IMG/VR virus record: IMGVR_UViG_3300037116_000074 | Span: 1 to 64,000 of that record | Length of the DNA: 64,000 nucleotides | Strand: one strand, 5' to 3' | Source of the DNA: a virus | Shown: one piece after another, positions 16,374-25,663 of the stretch | Layout of the letters: each line of letters opens with the position of its first letter | Position numbering within the stretch: the stretch's first letter is position 1 | Notes under the pieces: generated by a model | What the model saw: only the letters and a program-made list of their open reading frames with translations | Told to the model about the DNA's origin: nothing | Databases searched by the model: none | Translations under genes and position numbers: made by a program

Positions 16374-17996
16374 ATGCAAGCTAGACCTATTGTTTACACC
16401 CTTGAACAGATCCAAAGCGCTGATATCCTTGGTGGATGGGTAGATACTCTTATCGGTGATGGGAACGGCTTACAAGTTGTTCTAGGTGCTACCGGTACAG
16501 TTATTTCCAATTTAGTAGTCACACCTACTATCGGTCCTAGCCTAACATTAAATATATCTAATGGCTTTATCGCTTCTCTGAACACTGTAGACCAATCGGC
16601 TTACGGTTCTTTAACAGCCAACACGACACAAGTTTTACAGCTAGGTGGTAATTTAGTAACATCTGTTTTAATAGATAATGCTGGCTTATCAGCAGGGCAA
16701 GCACAATATATATTGATTCAAGCTGGTTATATAGAACTAGATAGTGATCCTGTCGTTCTTCCTTACGTAAATATTTCGAATCCTTCCTCACCATTTTATG
16801 GACCATCGAATTCAGGTATCGCTCAAGACACTGTTAGAAACGCTGTCTGTGATATCCAAGTGAAATATGGTACTCCAGCAACGGCTGGTAGTGAAGTTCC
16901 TCCTTCACCAGATGCTAATTATGTCACAGTAGCTTATATAGATTTAGCTCATGGACAAGTAGCCATTACGGGTGGAGAAATCCTTAATCCTAATTTAGTC
17001 GCCGGCGGAACTGATTCACCAGTATTGGCGGGGTTATTAAACTCACATCATCACGGGATCGCTGGTGAGGCACCGCAAGTAGATTTAACTAGTGAAGTAC
17101 GTAATCTACTGCCAATGGCAAACTTGTTTGCTAGTAATATTATTGGAGCAGTAACAGCCTTCAGAACTGGTTCAGGTAATCCTAACGGAGTTCTGGCCGG
17201 AAATGCCAACCATAATGGAGTTTGTGATAGTTATTATGATGTAACTAATAATGCATTTTATATGTGTACAACAACCGGTAGTTCTAGCAGTGCTGTGTGG
17301 ACATCAACTAACTTACCTGCATCACATCAGTTTAATTTAAAAGTTTTTACAACATCAGGCAGTTATACACCATCAGTTGGTACCAAGTATATCTCAGTAG
17401 CTGTAACAGGCGCTGGTGGTTCTGGACAAGGAACTGTTCCTGGTTCTGCTGCTGGTTCTGGTGGTGGCGGTGGTGGCACTGCGTTATCTATATTACCAAC
17501 TACTGGATTAACATTCCCCGCAACGATTACAATTGGAACAGGGGCAGCTGGAAATTCTGGGCAAGGCGCTGGTAATAATGGTACTAATTCACAATTTGCC
17601 ACATCTGAAATCGGTACTAACTTAACCGGGTATGCCGGTGAAGGTTCTTATGGATTAACTTACTCACCACAACCTGGAGTAAACGGTGGGGCTGGCGGAG
17701 GTTCATGGCAAAGTGCTCCTGTAATGGGTACTATTACTGTAAATTCTGTAGCTTATCCTTTTATCAATCTCTTTGGTAGTCCAGGCGCTTGTGGCGATGG
17801 AGGTTCGGGTGGTAATGGTGGTGCTTCCATGTTCGGTGGTGGAGGTATTTCTGGTTCAGGACAAAACGGACCGGCTTCGCCTATACCTGGTGGTTTTGGC
17901 GGTGGTGGCGCAGGATACAATAATCTTGATGCAACACATACTGGATCTAATGGACAAAATGGTGTCTGTGTTGTTATTGAATTTGTAGGTAATTAA
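16374..17996 (+). CDS. Tail fibre with glycine-rich receptor-binding tip
   Basis: 540 residues; ribosome site GGGAG. Beta-rich shaft. A His-rich knot (LLNSHHHGIAGEAPQVDL, about 222-239) resembles fibre metal-binding segments. The C-terminal 190 residues are packed with Gly-rich loops (GAGGSGQGTVPGSAAGSGGG, GDGGSGGNGG) ending in VCVVIEF. This is the architecture of T-even Gp38-type and related fibre tips that contact host receptors through polyglycine loops. It is followed immediately by a 143-residue protein that may assist it. Confidence 0.85.
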   Translation: MQARPIVYTLEQIQSADILGGWVDTLIGDGNGLQVVLGATGTVISNLVVTPTIGPSLTLNISNGFIASLNTVDQSAYGSLTANTTQVLQLGGNLVTSVLIDNAGLSAGQAQYILIQAGYIELDSDPVVLPYVNISNPSSPFYGPSNSGIAQDTVRNAVCDIQVKYGTPATAGSEVPPSPDANYVTVAYIDLAHGQVAITGGEILNPNLVAGGTDSPVLAGLLNSHHHGIAGEAPQVDLTSEVRNLLPMANLFASNIIGAVTAFRTGSGNPNGVLAGNANHNGVCDSYYDVTNNAFYMCTTTGSSSSAVWTSTNLPASHQFNLKVFTTSGSYTPSVGTKYISVAVTGAGGSGQGTVPGSAAGSGGGGGGTALSILPTTGLTFPATITIGTGAAGNSGQGAGNNGTNSQFATSEIGTNLTGYAGEGSYGLTYSPQPGVNGGAGGGSWQSAPVMGTITVNSVAYPFINLFGSPGACGDGGSGGNGGASMFGGGGISGSGQNGPASPIPGGFGGGGAGYNNLDATHTGSNGQNGVCVVIEFVGN

Positions 17997-17998
17997 TC

Positions 17999-18430
17999 AT
18001 GGCATTGTATCCTAATCCTCCTTCAGCATTTATGAGTCAGTATCATAGCTATGGACTAATTGGTATAGTTGGGCAAAATCCATCACAACCTAATTTTGAA
18101 TTACAATTTTCTAGTTCTGCTACTGATTCACAAAAAACTTTTGTAGAAACACAGGCTCAAACTTTTGATTGGATTCCTTATGTTCCAGCCCCTGGTCCAA
18201 ATGTATTAGGATTTACTAATACAGTTATGTCTGATGATACAATTCCAGCTCAAGCACAAATGGGTTTAGCGGCATGGTATCCACAGTTACAAATGTTTAT
18301 CAATAATTCATCTGTTATTAAATCCGGTTGGGCTAATTTAGTTTTAACATTTGAAAGCACTTGGTTGACTTCACAAGTACAAACGTCTGTGCTAGCATAT
18401 GCTTTAGAATTTAATATTCCATTAGTTTAA
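17999..18430 (+). CDS. Hypothetical protein behind tail fibre (possible fibre assembly protein)
   Basis: 143 residues, two bases after the fibre stop. Not recognised. Contains Trp/Tyr-rich segments (FDWIPYVPAPGPNVLGF, AAWYPQLQMF). Position suggests a fibre chaperone or attachment partner. Confidence 0.65.
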   Translation: MALYPNPPSAFMSQYHSYGLIGIVGQNPSQPNFELQFSSSATDSQKTFVETQAQTFDWIPYVPAPGPNVLGFTNTVMSDDTIPAQAQMGLAAWYPQLQMFINNSSVIKSGWANLVLTFESTWLTSQVQTSVLAYALEFNIPLV

Positions 18431-18443
18431 TTTAGGAGCAATC

Positions 18444-19118
18444 ATGAAAAGTTTAATACTCACTTTAGCATTTATCGCAGGCACTCCATGCTTTGCACAA
18501 TCTTTATCTCCTGGTGATATTCCAGCGATTAATCTAGAATCAAATAATGCCCGCGGTGGTGTTACTGGTGTGCTTCCATTAGCCAATGGCGGTACTGGTG
18601 GTTCTGCTCCGAATATTAACTTAGCCACTCAAGTAACAGGTATACTATCTAATGCTAATGGTGGTAGTGGAGTGAGTGCGGCGGCAGTAACGAACGGTCA
18701 ATTATTAGTTGGTAAAACTTCAGATCATAGTTTGAATTTAGCAACATTAACAGCCGGTGCCAATGTAACAGTCACTAATGGTGCAGGAACGATTACAGTA
18801 GCTGCTGCCAATACCTATACTCCAACAGTCAGTCAACCAACAGCTTCAACGCTTGCGGCTGCTTTCGATAATGCATATCTTATAGATACAACTGCCAATG
18901 CCTGTGCAGTCACATTGCCAACAGCAGTGGGACATGCTGGACATCAGATAGTTGTTTTCTTACAAGTTAAGGGTGGAAGTAATGCCGTGACAATGGCATC
19001 TACATCATCACAAACTATTAATGCTGCTGCTGCTTCAGGGTTTGGCATATCTACCGCTAATAAATCTTATACATTCATGAGCGATGGTGCTAACTTTGTA
19101 GTTATTGCTTCTGAATAA
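18444..19118 (+). CDS. Fibre-like protein with signal peptide
   Basis: 224 residues. The N-terminus is a textbook Sec signal (MKSLILTLAFIAGTPCFAQS, cleavage after CFA). It is followed by the phage-fibre repeat GVLPLANGGTG (residues about 46-56) and a small beta domain with a DGANFVVIAS ending shared with sibling proteins. Such LPLANGGTG repeats are typical of tail or head fibres, which normally have no export signal. Either it is an exported decoy/adhesin or these proteins join the virion from the periplasm. First of three similar genes in tandem. Confidence 0.8.
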   Translation: MKSLILTLAFIAGTPCFAQSLSPGDIPAINLESNNARGGVTGVLPLANGGTGGSAPNINLATQVTGILSNANGGSGVSAAAVTNGQLLVGKTSDHSLNLATLTAGANVTVTNGAGTITVAAANTYTPTVSQPTASTLAAAFDNAYLIDTTANACAVTLPTAVGHAGHQIVVFLQVKGGSNAVTMASTSSQTINAAAASGFGISTANKSYTFMSDGANFVVIASE

Positions 19119-19127
19119 CAAGGAACT

Positions 19128-21185
19128 ATGAAATACTTATGGACACTATTAATAACTCTGAGTTTGTGTATATCAACAGTATACGCACAGTCGGGGTTAT
19201 TCATAGCTCCTAGTAGCTCAGTCATAACTTCACCCGTTACGGGGCAATCCTGGCTATTTAATAGTACGAATAATACTGTAAGTGTCTGGACCGGTGCATC
19301 CTATCTAACAAAGAGTGCTCCATTTAGTAATTTAGTTGCTACTACTAATCCAACATCTGCTAACGACAACACACAGAATTATGTAGTTGGTAGTTTCTGG
19401 ATTAATCAAACAACACAAACTTTATATATGGCTACAGCGGTTGGTACTAGTGCAGCTGTTTGGGTTGGTATGAATGTAGTTACATCATCTATCCCTCTAG
19501 CGAACATCCAGCAAGGTGGTGCTACAAATGGTCAATCTCTTATATGGAATAATGGCGGTGGGGTTTGGGGTCCGGCTAATCCGGTTATTGCTCTGGCTCA
19601 GTTATCGCAATCTGCTGCAACGTCTGGGCAAGTGCCTGCATGGAATGGTTCCGCGTGGGTAGCTAGTGATGCTGGAGCTGGTACGGTCACTTCGGTGTCG
19701 ACTGGTAATTTAAGTCCTTTATTTACAGCAGCAATAGCTAGTCCAACTTCTACACCGGCTTTAAGTTTTAGTTTAAGTACCTGTGCATCGAAAAGTATTC
19801 TGTCTAATATAACATCCGGTTCGGCTGCACCTGCATATAACGTATTAACGCTCACGGCTGGCACAGGTTTAACTGGCGGTGGGAACCTTGCAGATAGTCC
19901 AACAATTACTTTATCTACTCCTATATCAATTGCTCATGGAGGAACTGGAGCTGCTAGTGCTAGTGCAAATACATGGTTTGGTAATAATACTGGTTCCCCA
20001 GCTACGCCTGGGTTTGAAAGTCTAACAGCGGCAGATTTACCAACAACTACCGTTAACTCAGTTACGAATAGTTCTACATTAGTTACTGGTGCTATTAGTG
20101 GTCAAGCACTTACGCTATCAGATGCCCACGCTGCAATTCCTATTACAAGTGGTGGGACAGGTGCAATCACACGACCTTTAGCAATCCTGAGTCTTATAGC
20201 TGGATCTCCAACTACAGGACAGGCATTAGAATTTGATGGCACGAATTGGGTGCCTGCCACTGTTTCAGGAACCGGTACGGTTACAAGCTTTAGTTCGGGT
20301 AATGCATCACCCTTATTTAGTACATCAGTAGCAACAGCCACTACAACACCAGCACAAACATTTACTGTTAGTAATGCTGCGGCGCATACTATCTTATCGA
20401 ATGCGACTAGTGGTTCAGCAGCACCTGCCTACAATGTATTAAGTGTTATTGCTGGTACTGGTTTAAGTGGGGGTGGTACGTTAGATACTAATCCTACTAT
20501 TAATTTAACCGTCCCTGTTAGTAACAGTAATTTAGGTACAACGGTAGTTACCAGCGCTGGAAATTTAAGTCCGGTTTTTACTACTACAATCACAGCACAA
20601 ACATTAGGGTTTGCTTTAACTGCTGTAGCACCGCATGCATATTTAGGAAATCAAACCGGTAGTTCAGCAGCGCCGGCATATCAAGTAATCGATGCGGCTG
20701 ACTTACCTACAACAACAGTAAATACAACGGGTAATTTAAGTCCGTTGTTTACATCTAGTATTAGTGGACAAGCCTTAAGTTTTAGTCTTACCAATGCAGC
20801 GGGACATAGTATTTTATCTAATACATCAAGTAGTCCTGGAGCACCAGCCTATAATGTATTAAGTGTTACTGCTGGCACTGGTTTAACTGGTGGTGGTACA
20901 TTAGATACTAGTCCAACATTAAATTTAGATACACCAGTATCAGTAGCTCATGGTGGTACGGGTACTGCATTATTCACTTCGGGCCAAGCAACATTTCTAA
21001 CAGCAGGTAGCGTTGCCGTAGCAGATGCTAGTATAACCTCTAGTAGTATAGTAGTAGTATCAGTAGCAGGTAGCACAGCCCTAGCGGAAGAATTATCAGT
21101 AGCAGTATCCGCAGGTGTTGGATTTACAATTTATTCGACGAATGTAGTTTCAACAGCTGTAGTTAATTATATAAGGGTGAAATAA
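19128..21185 (+). CDS. Large repetitive fibre-like protein with signal peptide
   Basis: 685 residues with a cleavable leader (MKYLWTLLITLSLCISTVYA). The body contains four related units of about 90 residues. Each contains GNLSPLFT, then SILSN-SGSAAPAYNVL, TAGTGLTGGGTL and HGGTG motifs. This is the beta-helical fibre repeat style of tail and head fibres. The repeats are also similar at DNA level, so copy number could vary by recombination. It shares the leader and the SxLxAPVTGQxWLFNST opening with the next gene. Confidence 0.8.
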   Translation: MKYLWTLLITLSLCISTVYAQSGLFIAPSSSVITSPVTGQSWLFNSTNNTVSVWTGASYLTKSAPFSNLVATTNPTSANDNTQNYVVGSFWINQTTQTLYMATAVGTSAAVWVGMNVVTSSIPLANIQQGGATNGQSLIWNNGGGVWGPANPVIALAQLSQSAATSGQVPAWNGSAWVASDAGAGTVTSVSTGNLSPLFTAAIASPTSTPALSFSLSTCASKSILSNITSGSAAPAYNVLTLTAGTGLTGGGNLADSPTITLSTPISIAHGGTGAASASANTWFGNNTGSPATPGFESLTAADLPTTTVNSVTNSSTLVTGAISGQALTLSDAHAAIPITSGGTGAITRPLAILSLIAGSPTTGQALEFDGTNWVPATVSGTGTVTSFSSGNASPLFSTSVATATTTPAQTFTVSNAAAHTILSNATSGSAAPAYNVLSVIAGTGLSGGGTLDTNPTINLTVPVSNSNLGTTVVTSAGNLSPVFTTTITAQTLGFALTAVAPHAYLGNQTGSSAAPAYQVIDAADLPTTTVNTTGNLSPLFTSSISGQALSFSLTNAAGHSILSNTSSSPGAPAYNVLSVTAGTGLTGGGTLDTSPTLNLDTPVSVAHGGTGTALFTSGQATFLTAGSVAVADASITSSSIVVVSVAGSTALAEELSVAVSAGVGFTIYSTNVVSTAVVNYIRVK

Positions 21186-21186
21186 T

Positions 21187-22911
21187 ATGCGTCAGTTAAT
21201 TCTTTCTAGTTTATGTTTCTTCCTGTTAATACAACCAGGCTATACGCAAGTTGGCTTATTTGTTCGACCTGATAGCAGTTCACTATCTGCTCCGGTTTCT
21301 GGACAAACTTGGTTATTCAACAGTACCAATAAGACTATGCAGGTCTATAACGGAAGTATATTTCAGGTAGCATCAGCGCCGCTTAATAACTTCGTTGCTT
21401 CAGTAGCACCTACTTCTAGTAATGACAATACACAGGGATATACTCCTGGCTCAGCTTGGTACAACACAGTAACGGGTTTTACTTATCAATTAGTGAATGC
21501 CGCTACTAGTGCCGCTGTTTGGGTTCAAACAAATAATTTAGGTGCTTTATCCATACCTCTAACTTCACTACAGGCTGGTGGCGCTAGCGTTGGTCAATCA
21601 TTATTATTTAATGGAACGCATTGGGCCCCTGGTAGTCCGGCTATTAATTTAAATCAACTAGTTAACTCAGGTGCCCTTGTCAGTCAAGTCCCCGTATGGA
21701 ATGGCACTAACTGGGTGCCTCAAACATTATCCGGAGGCGGCGGTGGTGGTGGATTACCTGTTGGTGGATCTGATAATAAGATATTAAGTTATGCCAGTAG
21801 CACTGCTGGTTGGTTTAATGGGTTGAGTACAGTCAGTTCTTTAACGGTAAATACAGGCGCAACATTAACAGTTAATTCGCCAAGTGTAATCGTTGTAGCA
21901 CCATCTGGTAGTGACCAAGTTCTATATTTACCAGTGGCATCGACCTGTTTGGGACAGATGTTCACCATAGTTCAAAGTTATACTTTTAGTTTATATGAAA
22001 CTACTATTGAAACACAGGGTAGTGATCATATTGAACTCTTTAATGGGTTATCGGGTACTCCGTTTGGAGGACAGTTAGTCATTGGTGGCAATGGTCATGG
22101 TATACCATATTCTGCACCAGTTACTGTTATTAGTGATGGTATTAACTGCTGGCATCAATTAGCACCTTCTCAACAACCATATGCACCGGCTCCATTGGCG
22201 CTGAATGTAGTTGCTCAATCTAGCGACTTCAATGCTCATACGCAGGAAGTAGATCTAGTAACACTAACATCAGCCAACGTAACTGCAACTTTGCCTGATG
22301 CAACTTTATATCCAGGACAACAATTAGTTGTTATTTTAAATCAGGGTAGTTCAAGTTCATATTCATTACTTTTCGCTACGACTGCCGGCCAGCTTATTAA
22401 TGCTAGTAACTTCTGGTATAACCAAGGGTTTAGCGGTGGAACGCAAGCAATTGTGTTTACTTTTATTAGCAATGGAACTAATTGGAATGCTTCTTTTAGT
22501 GGCGATATGTTAGCTGGATTATTTAACGGTCCTAATAACGGATACCAAACTGGACAAATAGCAATGTCTACTAACGGAAATACTATTCAACTGCAATCAA
22601 TTTTATCCGCACATTCTGTCAGTAGCGATACTCTTGCCTATAGTATGAATTCTTATTTTGTAGATACTAGCGGCGGTGACGTTGTTATAACCTTAGCGGA
22701 CGCAGTTGCGGAATCGGGACAGGAGATATCCGTAACCTATGCAGTAGCTGGCAACAATGTTAAATTCGCTTCAACCAGTTCGCAAACTATTAATGGTGGA
22801 GCAGCTACATTCTTCACGTATTTAACTGTCGTTGGATCAAGTGTGAGATTTGTTTCGGATGGTTCTAATTGGTGGTGTGTTGCCAATACATTCGGCGGTG
22901 TTGGACCATAA
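21187..22911 (+). CDS. Fibre-like protein with signal peptide, paralogue of upstream gene
   Basis: 574 residues. Signal peptide MRQLILSSLCFFLLIQPGYT. The start of the mature part (APVSGQTWLFNSTN) matches the previous protein, but the middle is different. The C-terminal region has ITLADAVAESGQEISVTY followed by SSQTINGGAATFF and VSDGSNWWCVAN. These are domain endings also present in 18444-19118, 38801-39223 and the two minus-strand fibres at 43566-45877. A GGGGGG linker lies near residue 183. Exported fibre or adhesin. Confidence 0.8.
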   Translation: MRQLILSSLCFFLLIQPGYTQVGLFVRPDSSSLSAPVSGQTWLFNSTNKTMQVYNGSIFQVASAPLNNFVASVAPTSSNDNTQGYTPGSAWYNTVTGFTYQLVNAATSAAVWVQTNNLGALSIPLTSLQAGGASVGQSLLFNGTHWAPGSPAINLNQLVNSGALVSQVPVWNGTNWVPQTLSGGGGGGGLPVGGSDNKILSYASSTAGWFNGLSTVSSLTVNTGATLTVNSPSVIVVAPSGSDQVLYLPVASTCLGQMFTIVQSYTFSLYETTIETQGSDHIELFNGLSGTPFGGQLVIGGNGHGIPYSAPVTVISDGINCWHQLAPSQQPYAPAPLALNVVAQSSDFNAHTQEVDLVTLTSANVTATLPDATLYPGQQLVVILNQGSSSSYSLLFATTAGQLINASNFWYNQGFSGGTQAIVFTFISNGTNWNASFSGDMLAGLFNGPNNGYQTGQIAMSTNGNTIQLQSILSAHSVSSDTLAYSMNSYFVDTSGGDVVITLADAVAESGQEISVTYAVAGNNVKFASTSSQTINGGAATFFTYLTVVGSSVRFVSDGSNWWCVANTFGGVGP

Positions 22912-22914
22912 TCT

Positions 22915-23061
22915 ATGACATTACTTCAATGGTTAGTAATTGGATTTTTAGTCTTTGTTATTAGTGTGACGTTTACATTAGGATTTTTAAATCTTAGTCA
23001 TCCTATATATCAAGAATCCGAAGATCCATACATACATAAACAATCATATCTGTTAATTTAA
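22915..23061 (+). CDS. Small single-TM protein
   Basis: 48 residues; hydrophobic residues 5-24 then an acidic tail. It closes the plus-strand fibre operon and overlaps by four bases the convergent hub gene. Function unknown. Confidence 0.55.
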   Translation: MTLLQWLVIGFLVFVISVTFTLGFLNLSHPIYQESEDPYIHKQSYLLI

Positions 23062-24155
23062 CTAACACCCTGTGTAATTTGATTGCACGTTAGGTGAGTC
23101 ATAAAGCCATCGCCTTCAGATGAACCATAATCAGGCATACTAAAGCTCTGCATTATCCCTACGATAAATAATTGCCTGTTATCTAATCCTAATAAATCGT
23201 TTGATTCGGCTTCGAATATTTTTACTTGGTCATTAATATTTAAACTAGAATCACCTTCAACGACCATTTTAACAACTAGATTTTTACGTTGAATTTCATC
23301 AGCTACTGCATTCCATAATTGTTCTGCATTCTGGGCATTAATATCTGGACGGTTCATGCTAATAAACTTACCTGTACCATCACCTACTGCATGTTCATAA
23401 ATGATCGTTGCCTTACCGTCTCTATCGTATCCATGTAGTCGTAAAGTGAAATTATTACATCGTCTAGATTGCTGCATGATAGATAATGTTAAAATTGGAA
23501 TTTGTGTGATATCGGCAGAGGATGGAGTCGGACGCCAATAATATTTATGTGAACTTGCACCCAGGCCTGGGGCGGCAAAATGTAATACTTTATGTTGATC
23601 TACGTAGGCAACATAACCTGCTTCGTCGGCTAATTGTGTGATAATCTTCCAGAGCGGCCTAGGTGACGTGCTCAGCGCCCAGTCTTCACCCTGGAATGTA
23701 GACGCCTTGATACCGGCCATGACAGAACTCACTTGAATATTGGCTTGTAAGCCATTGTCATCTGCAATGCTTTGCACTACCTGACTAACAGTTTGATTCA
23801 GATATTTATCCAAAGTTTCAGTCTTATCACGTAACACTGCACTATAATCCCGACCATTGATTTCAATTTCATCCGTTTCCCAGATGCCTTCAATCGTGTC
23901 AACAATACCATCAAAAATAATCTGCGAACTACCTTGAGTGCTATCAAGAAGAATAATTTGACATTCCATCGGATCAGTTTTTTGCTGATCGGCAAATATA
24001 TCATAATTGATTGATTTTAGTTGCTGAATAGAAGTCGTAACTTCAAATGTGCATAAATTACCATAGGAGGTGAGATGGCATTGCCAATGAAGAACTGGTA
24101 TTGTGTGTCCATTTAGAATCACTTGCGTTGTTAACTGTCGTACATTGTTGCTCAT
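23058..24155 (-). CDS. Baseplate hub protein (gpD/gp27-like)
   Basis: 365 residues. Pattern of hub proteins that trimerise above the spike: beta-barrel opening (LTTQVILNGHTIPVLHWQCH), IEINGRDYSAVLRDKTETLD (about 100-119), helices with LADEAGYVAYVDQHKVLHF, and C-terminal LFIVGIMQSFS. Last gene of the minus-strand tail operon; its ATG overlaps the stop of a 48-residue gene (ATGA). The call is by organisation and context. Confidence 0.78.
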   Translation of the reverse strand: MSNNVRQLTTQVILNGHTIPVLHWQCHLTSYGNLCTFEVTTSIQQLKSINYDIFADQQKTDPMECQIILLDSTQGSSQIIFDGIVDTIEGIWETDEIEINGRDYSAVLRDKTETLDKYLNQTVSQVVQSIADDNGLQANIQVSSVMAGIKASTFQGEDWALSTSPRPLWKIITQLADEAGYVAYVDQHKVLHFAAPGLGASSHKYYWRPTPSSADITQIPILTLSIMQQSRRCNNFTLRLHGYDRDGKATIIYEHAVGDGTGKFISMNRPDINAQNAEQLWNAVADEIQRKNLVVKMVVEGDSSLNINDQVKIFEAESNDLLGLDNRQLFIVGIMQSFSMPDYGSSEGDGFMTHLTCNQITQGVS

Positions 24156-24298
24156 GGCCGATTCCGATATACTTGTTTCACTTCATACCAACCATCAAAT
24201 GGAGCAGCAATTATAGTCCTGACTACATAATCAGGATAGTCAACGACCATTAATCGAAGAAATAAAAATAGTCCAAACATAGTGCAATAATGTTTCAT
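24152..24298 (-). CDS. Small protein between hub and LysM gene
   Basis: 48 residues. ATGA overlaps at both ends (24295-24298 and 24152-24155), so it is almost certainly translated. The N-terminal half is hydrophobic (MFGLFLFLRLMVV); the C-terminal half is VRTIIAAPFDGWYEVKQVYR. The latter resembles a baseplate/hub-operon small protein, but no family is certain. Confidence 0.65.
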   Translation of the reverse strand: MKHYCTMFGLFLFLRLMVVDYPDYVVRTIIAAPFDGWYEVKQVYRNRP

Positions 24299-25245
24299 GA
24301 TGTTGGTATTAGCGAAGTTTGAATACTGGTGGGTGGAATAGTTAAGGTAAACAATCCAATAGGAAGCACATCTTGTAAATTATTTTGTTGTGCTATTAAG
24401 GGCCATAACGTACTATCACCATAATATTGTGAAGCTAATTGCATGAGGTTCGGATTCGATACAACAATCGTAGCTATCGGAATAACTTGATTAACCATTA
24501 ATGTTTGGCTTAAAGTAAATAAGCTGGCTGATAGTGTAGCAGCAGCTGTTGCTTGGCCATAATCAGAACCATTAATAACAGGTTGTAATGTTATTTGTAC
24601 TGCTGTGATTTGTGCCTGTAGAGCAGTTTGCTGAGCATTCGTAATACTGGAAACATTACCATTAGCGGATATAACAGCTGCTGTAGCACTCTGAGCTACA
24701 AATGTTGCAGAGGCAATAATAATAGGAGGTAATAATAAGCCTGTTGTTGAAGTGACAGCAGCAGTCACACCAGTCTGTGCATTAAATACAGCAGCAGATG
24801 GAGAGGTAGTAGATGGTGGTTGATTGGATGTTGTTGTATAGTCAAATGTAGGAACTACTTTAATACGATACTGTAATTCCTGAGCCATCTTACCAGTGAT
24901 TTCGAATTCGTGAACTATGACATCATACTGGAAAGGACCCCATATAAGGCGCTGAACTGTACCGGTGACACGCATTGTATTAAGTAAGCTAGCGCGTTGA
25001 ATCGGTACGCTAGTGCCAGATTGAGTATCGCCCTGGAAAAATACTCCATGCCATTCAACACCATCGGCCGGAAACGAACCTAACTCCTGAACAGTTCTAG
25101 TGCCACCAGAAAAATCATGGACTGCTAATTTTTGAACGCCAAAGAGATTAGGTAAATCTTCTGGTACTTCAAATTGATAGAATGTAAAACTACCTAATTG
25201 AAGTGGTTGATAATTTGCGCCTAAACCTTGCAATATACTAGCCAT
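24295..25245 (-). CDS. LysM-containing tail/baseplate protein (gp53/XkdP-like)
   Basis: 316 residues. N-terminal compact domain (VQKLAVHDFSGGTRTVQELG), an Ala/Thr-rich low-complexity middle (150-225), and a C-terminal LysM-like segment (NLMQLASQYYGDSTLWPLIA, NNLQDVLPIGL). This is as in tail proteins that anchor the hub or sit near the tube tip. Overlaps the transglycosylase gene by eight bases and the next small gene by four. Confidence 0.75.
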   Translation of the reverse strand: MASILQGLGANYQPLQLGSFTFYQFEVPEDLPNLFGVQKLAVHDFSGGTRTVQELGSFPADGVEWHGVFFQGDTQSGTSVPIQRASLLNTMRVTGTVQRLIWGPFQYDVIVHEFEITGKMAQELQYRIKVVPTFDYTTTSNQPPSTTSPSAAVFNAQTGVTAAVTSTTGLLLPPIIIASATFVAQSATAAVISANGNVSSITNAQQTALQAQITAVQITLQPVINGSDYGQATAAATLSASLFTLSQTLMVNQVIPIATIVVSNPNLMQLASQYYGDSTLWPLIAQQNNLQDVLPIGLFTLTIPPTSIQTSLIPTS

Positions 25246-25663
25246 GATAAACTCCCAGCTTATTCAATAGTTGTTTTACTAATGGATACATAGCATTCAC
25301 AGTCATCGCATACAGTTCTCTATACTTAGGACGCTGACAATTAGCAGCATTATGACCGGGATCTAGTCCAGGGGTATAATATTTCGCTATGTACTTTAAA
25401 GCAGTTTGTGTATTGATAAGGGGGTCGAAGGCCTCATCAGGCGTTAGCTTACCTAGTTCACCATGTACATTTAATTGAAATAAACCAAATGATTGATAGT
25501 TATCGCCAACAACATACGGATTGAGTCCAGATTCTAAAGTGGCAATGCTAACAATAAAGATAGGGTCCAAGTGCGCTGCTACAGATTCACTTATGAGCAT
25601 CTGAATAATAGCTTTATGCTCTGGAGAAATAGAATTTTGCAATAATGTATCGATGAGTGGCAT
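25238..25663 (-). CDS. Virion lytic transglycosylase (SLT)
   Basis: 141 residues. Catalytic Glu in IATLESGLNP (E about 45), followed by the SLT motif SFGLFQLNVHG. This enzyme opens peptidoglycan locally during injection. Position between tape measure and hub fits a tail-tip lysin. One-base junction with the tape measure gene upstream. Confidence 0.9.
   Translation of the reverse strand: MPLIDTLLQNSISPEHKAIIQMLISESVAAHLDPIFIVSIATLESGLNPYVVGDNYQSFGLFQLNVHGELGKLTPDEAFDPLINTQTALKYIAKYYTPGLDPGHNAANCQRPKYRELYAMTVNAMYPLVKQLLNKLGVYHG

Noticed and set aside
17363-17988. Overlapping ORFs in the Gly-rich fibre
   Set aside because: Low-complexity shadows of GGT-rich codons.
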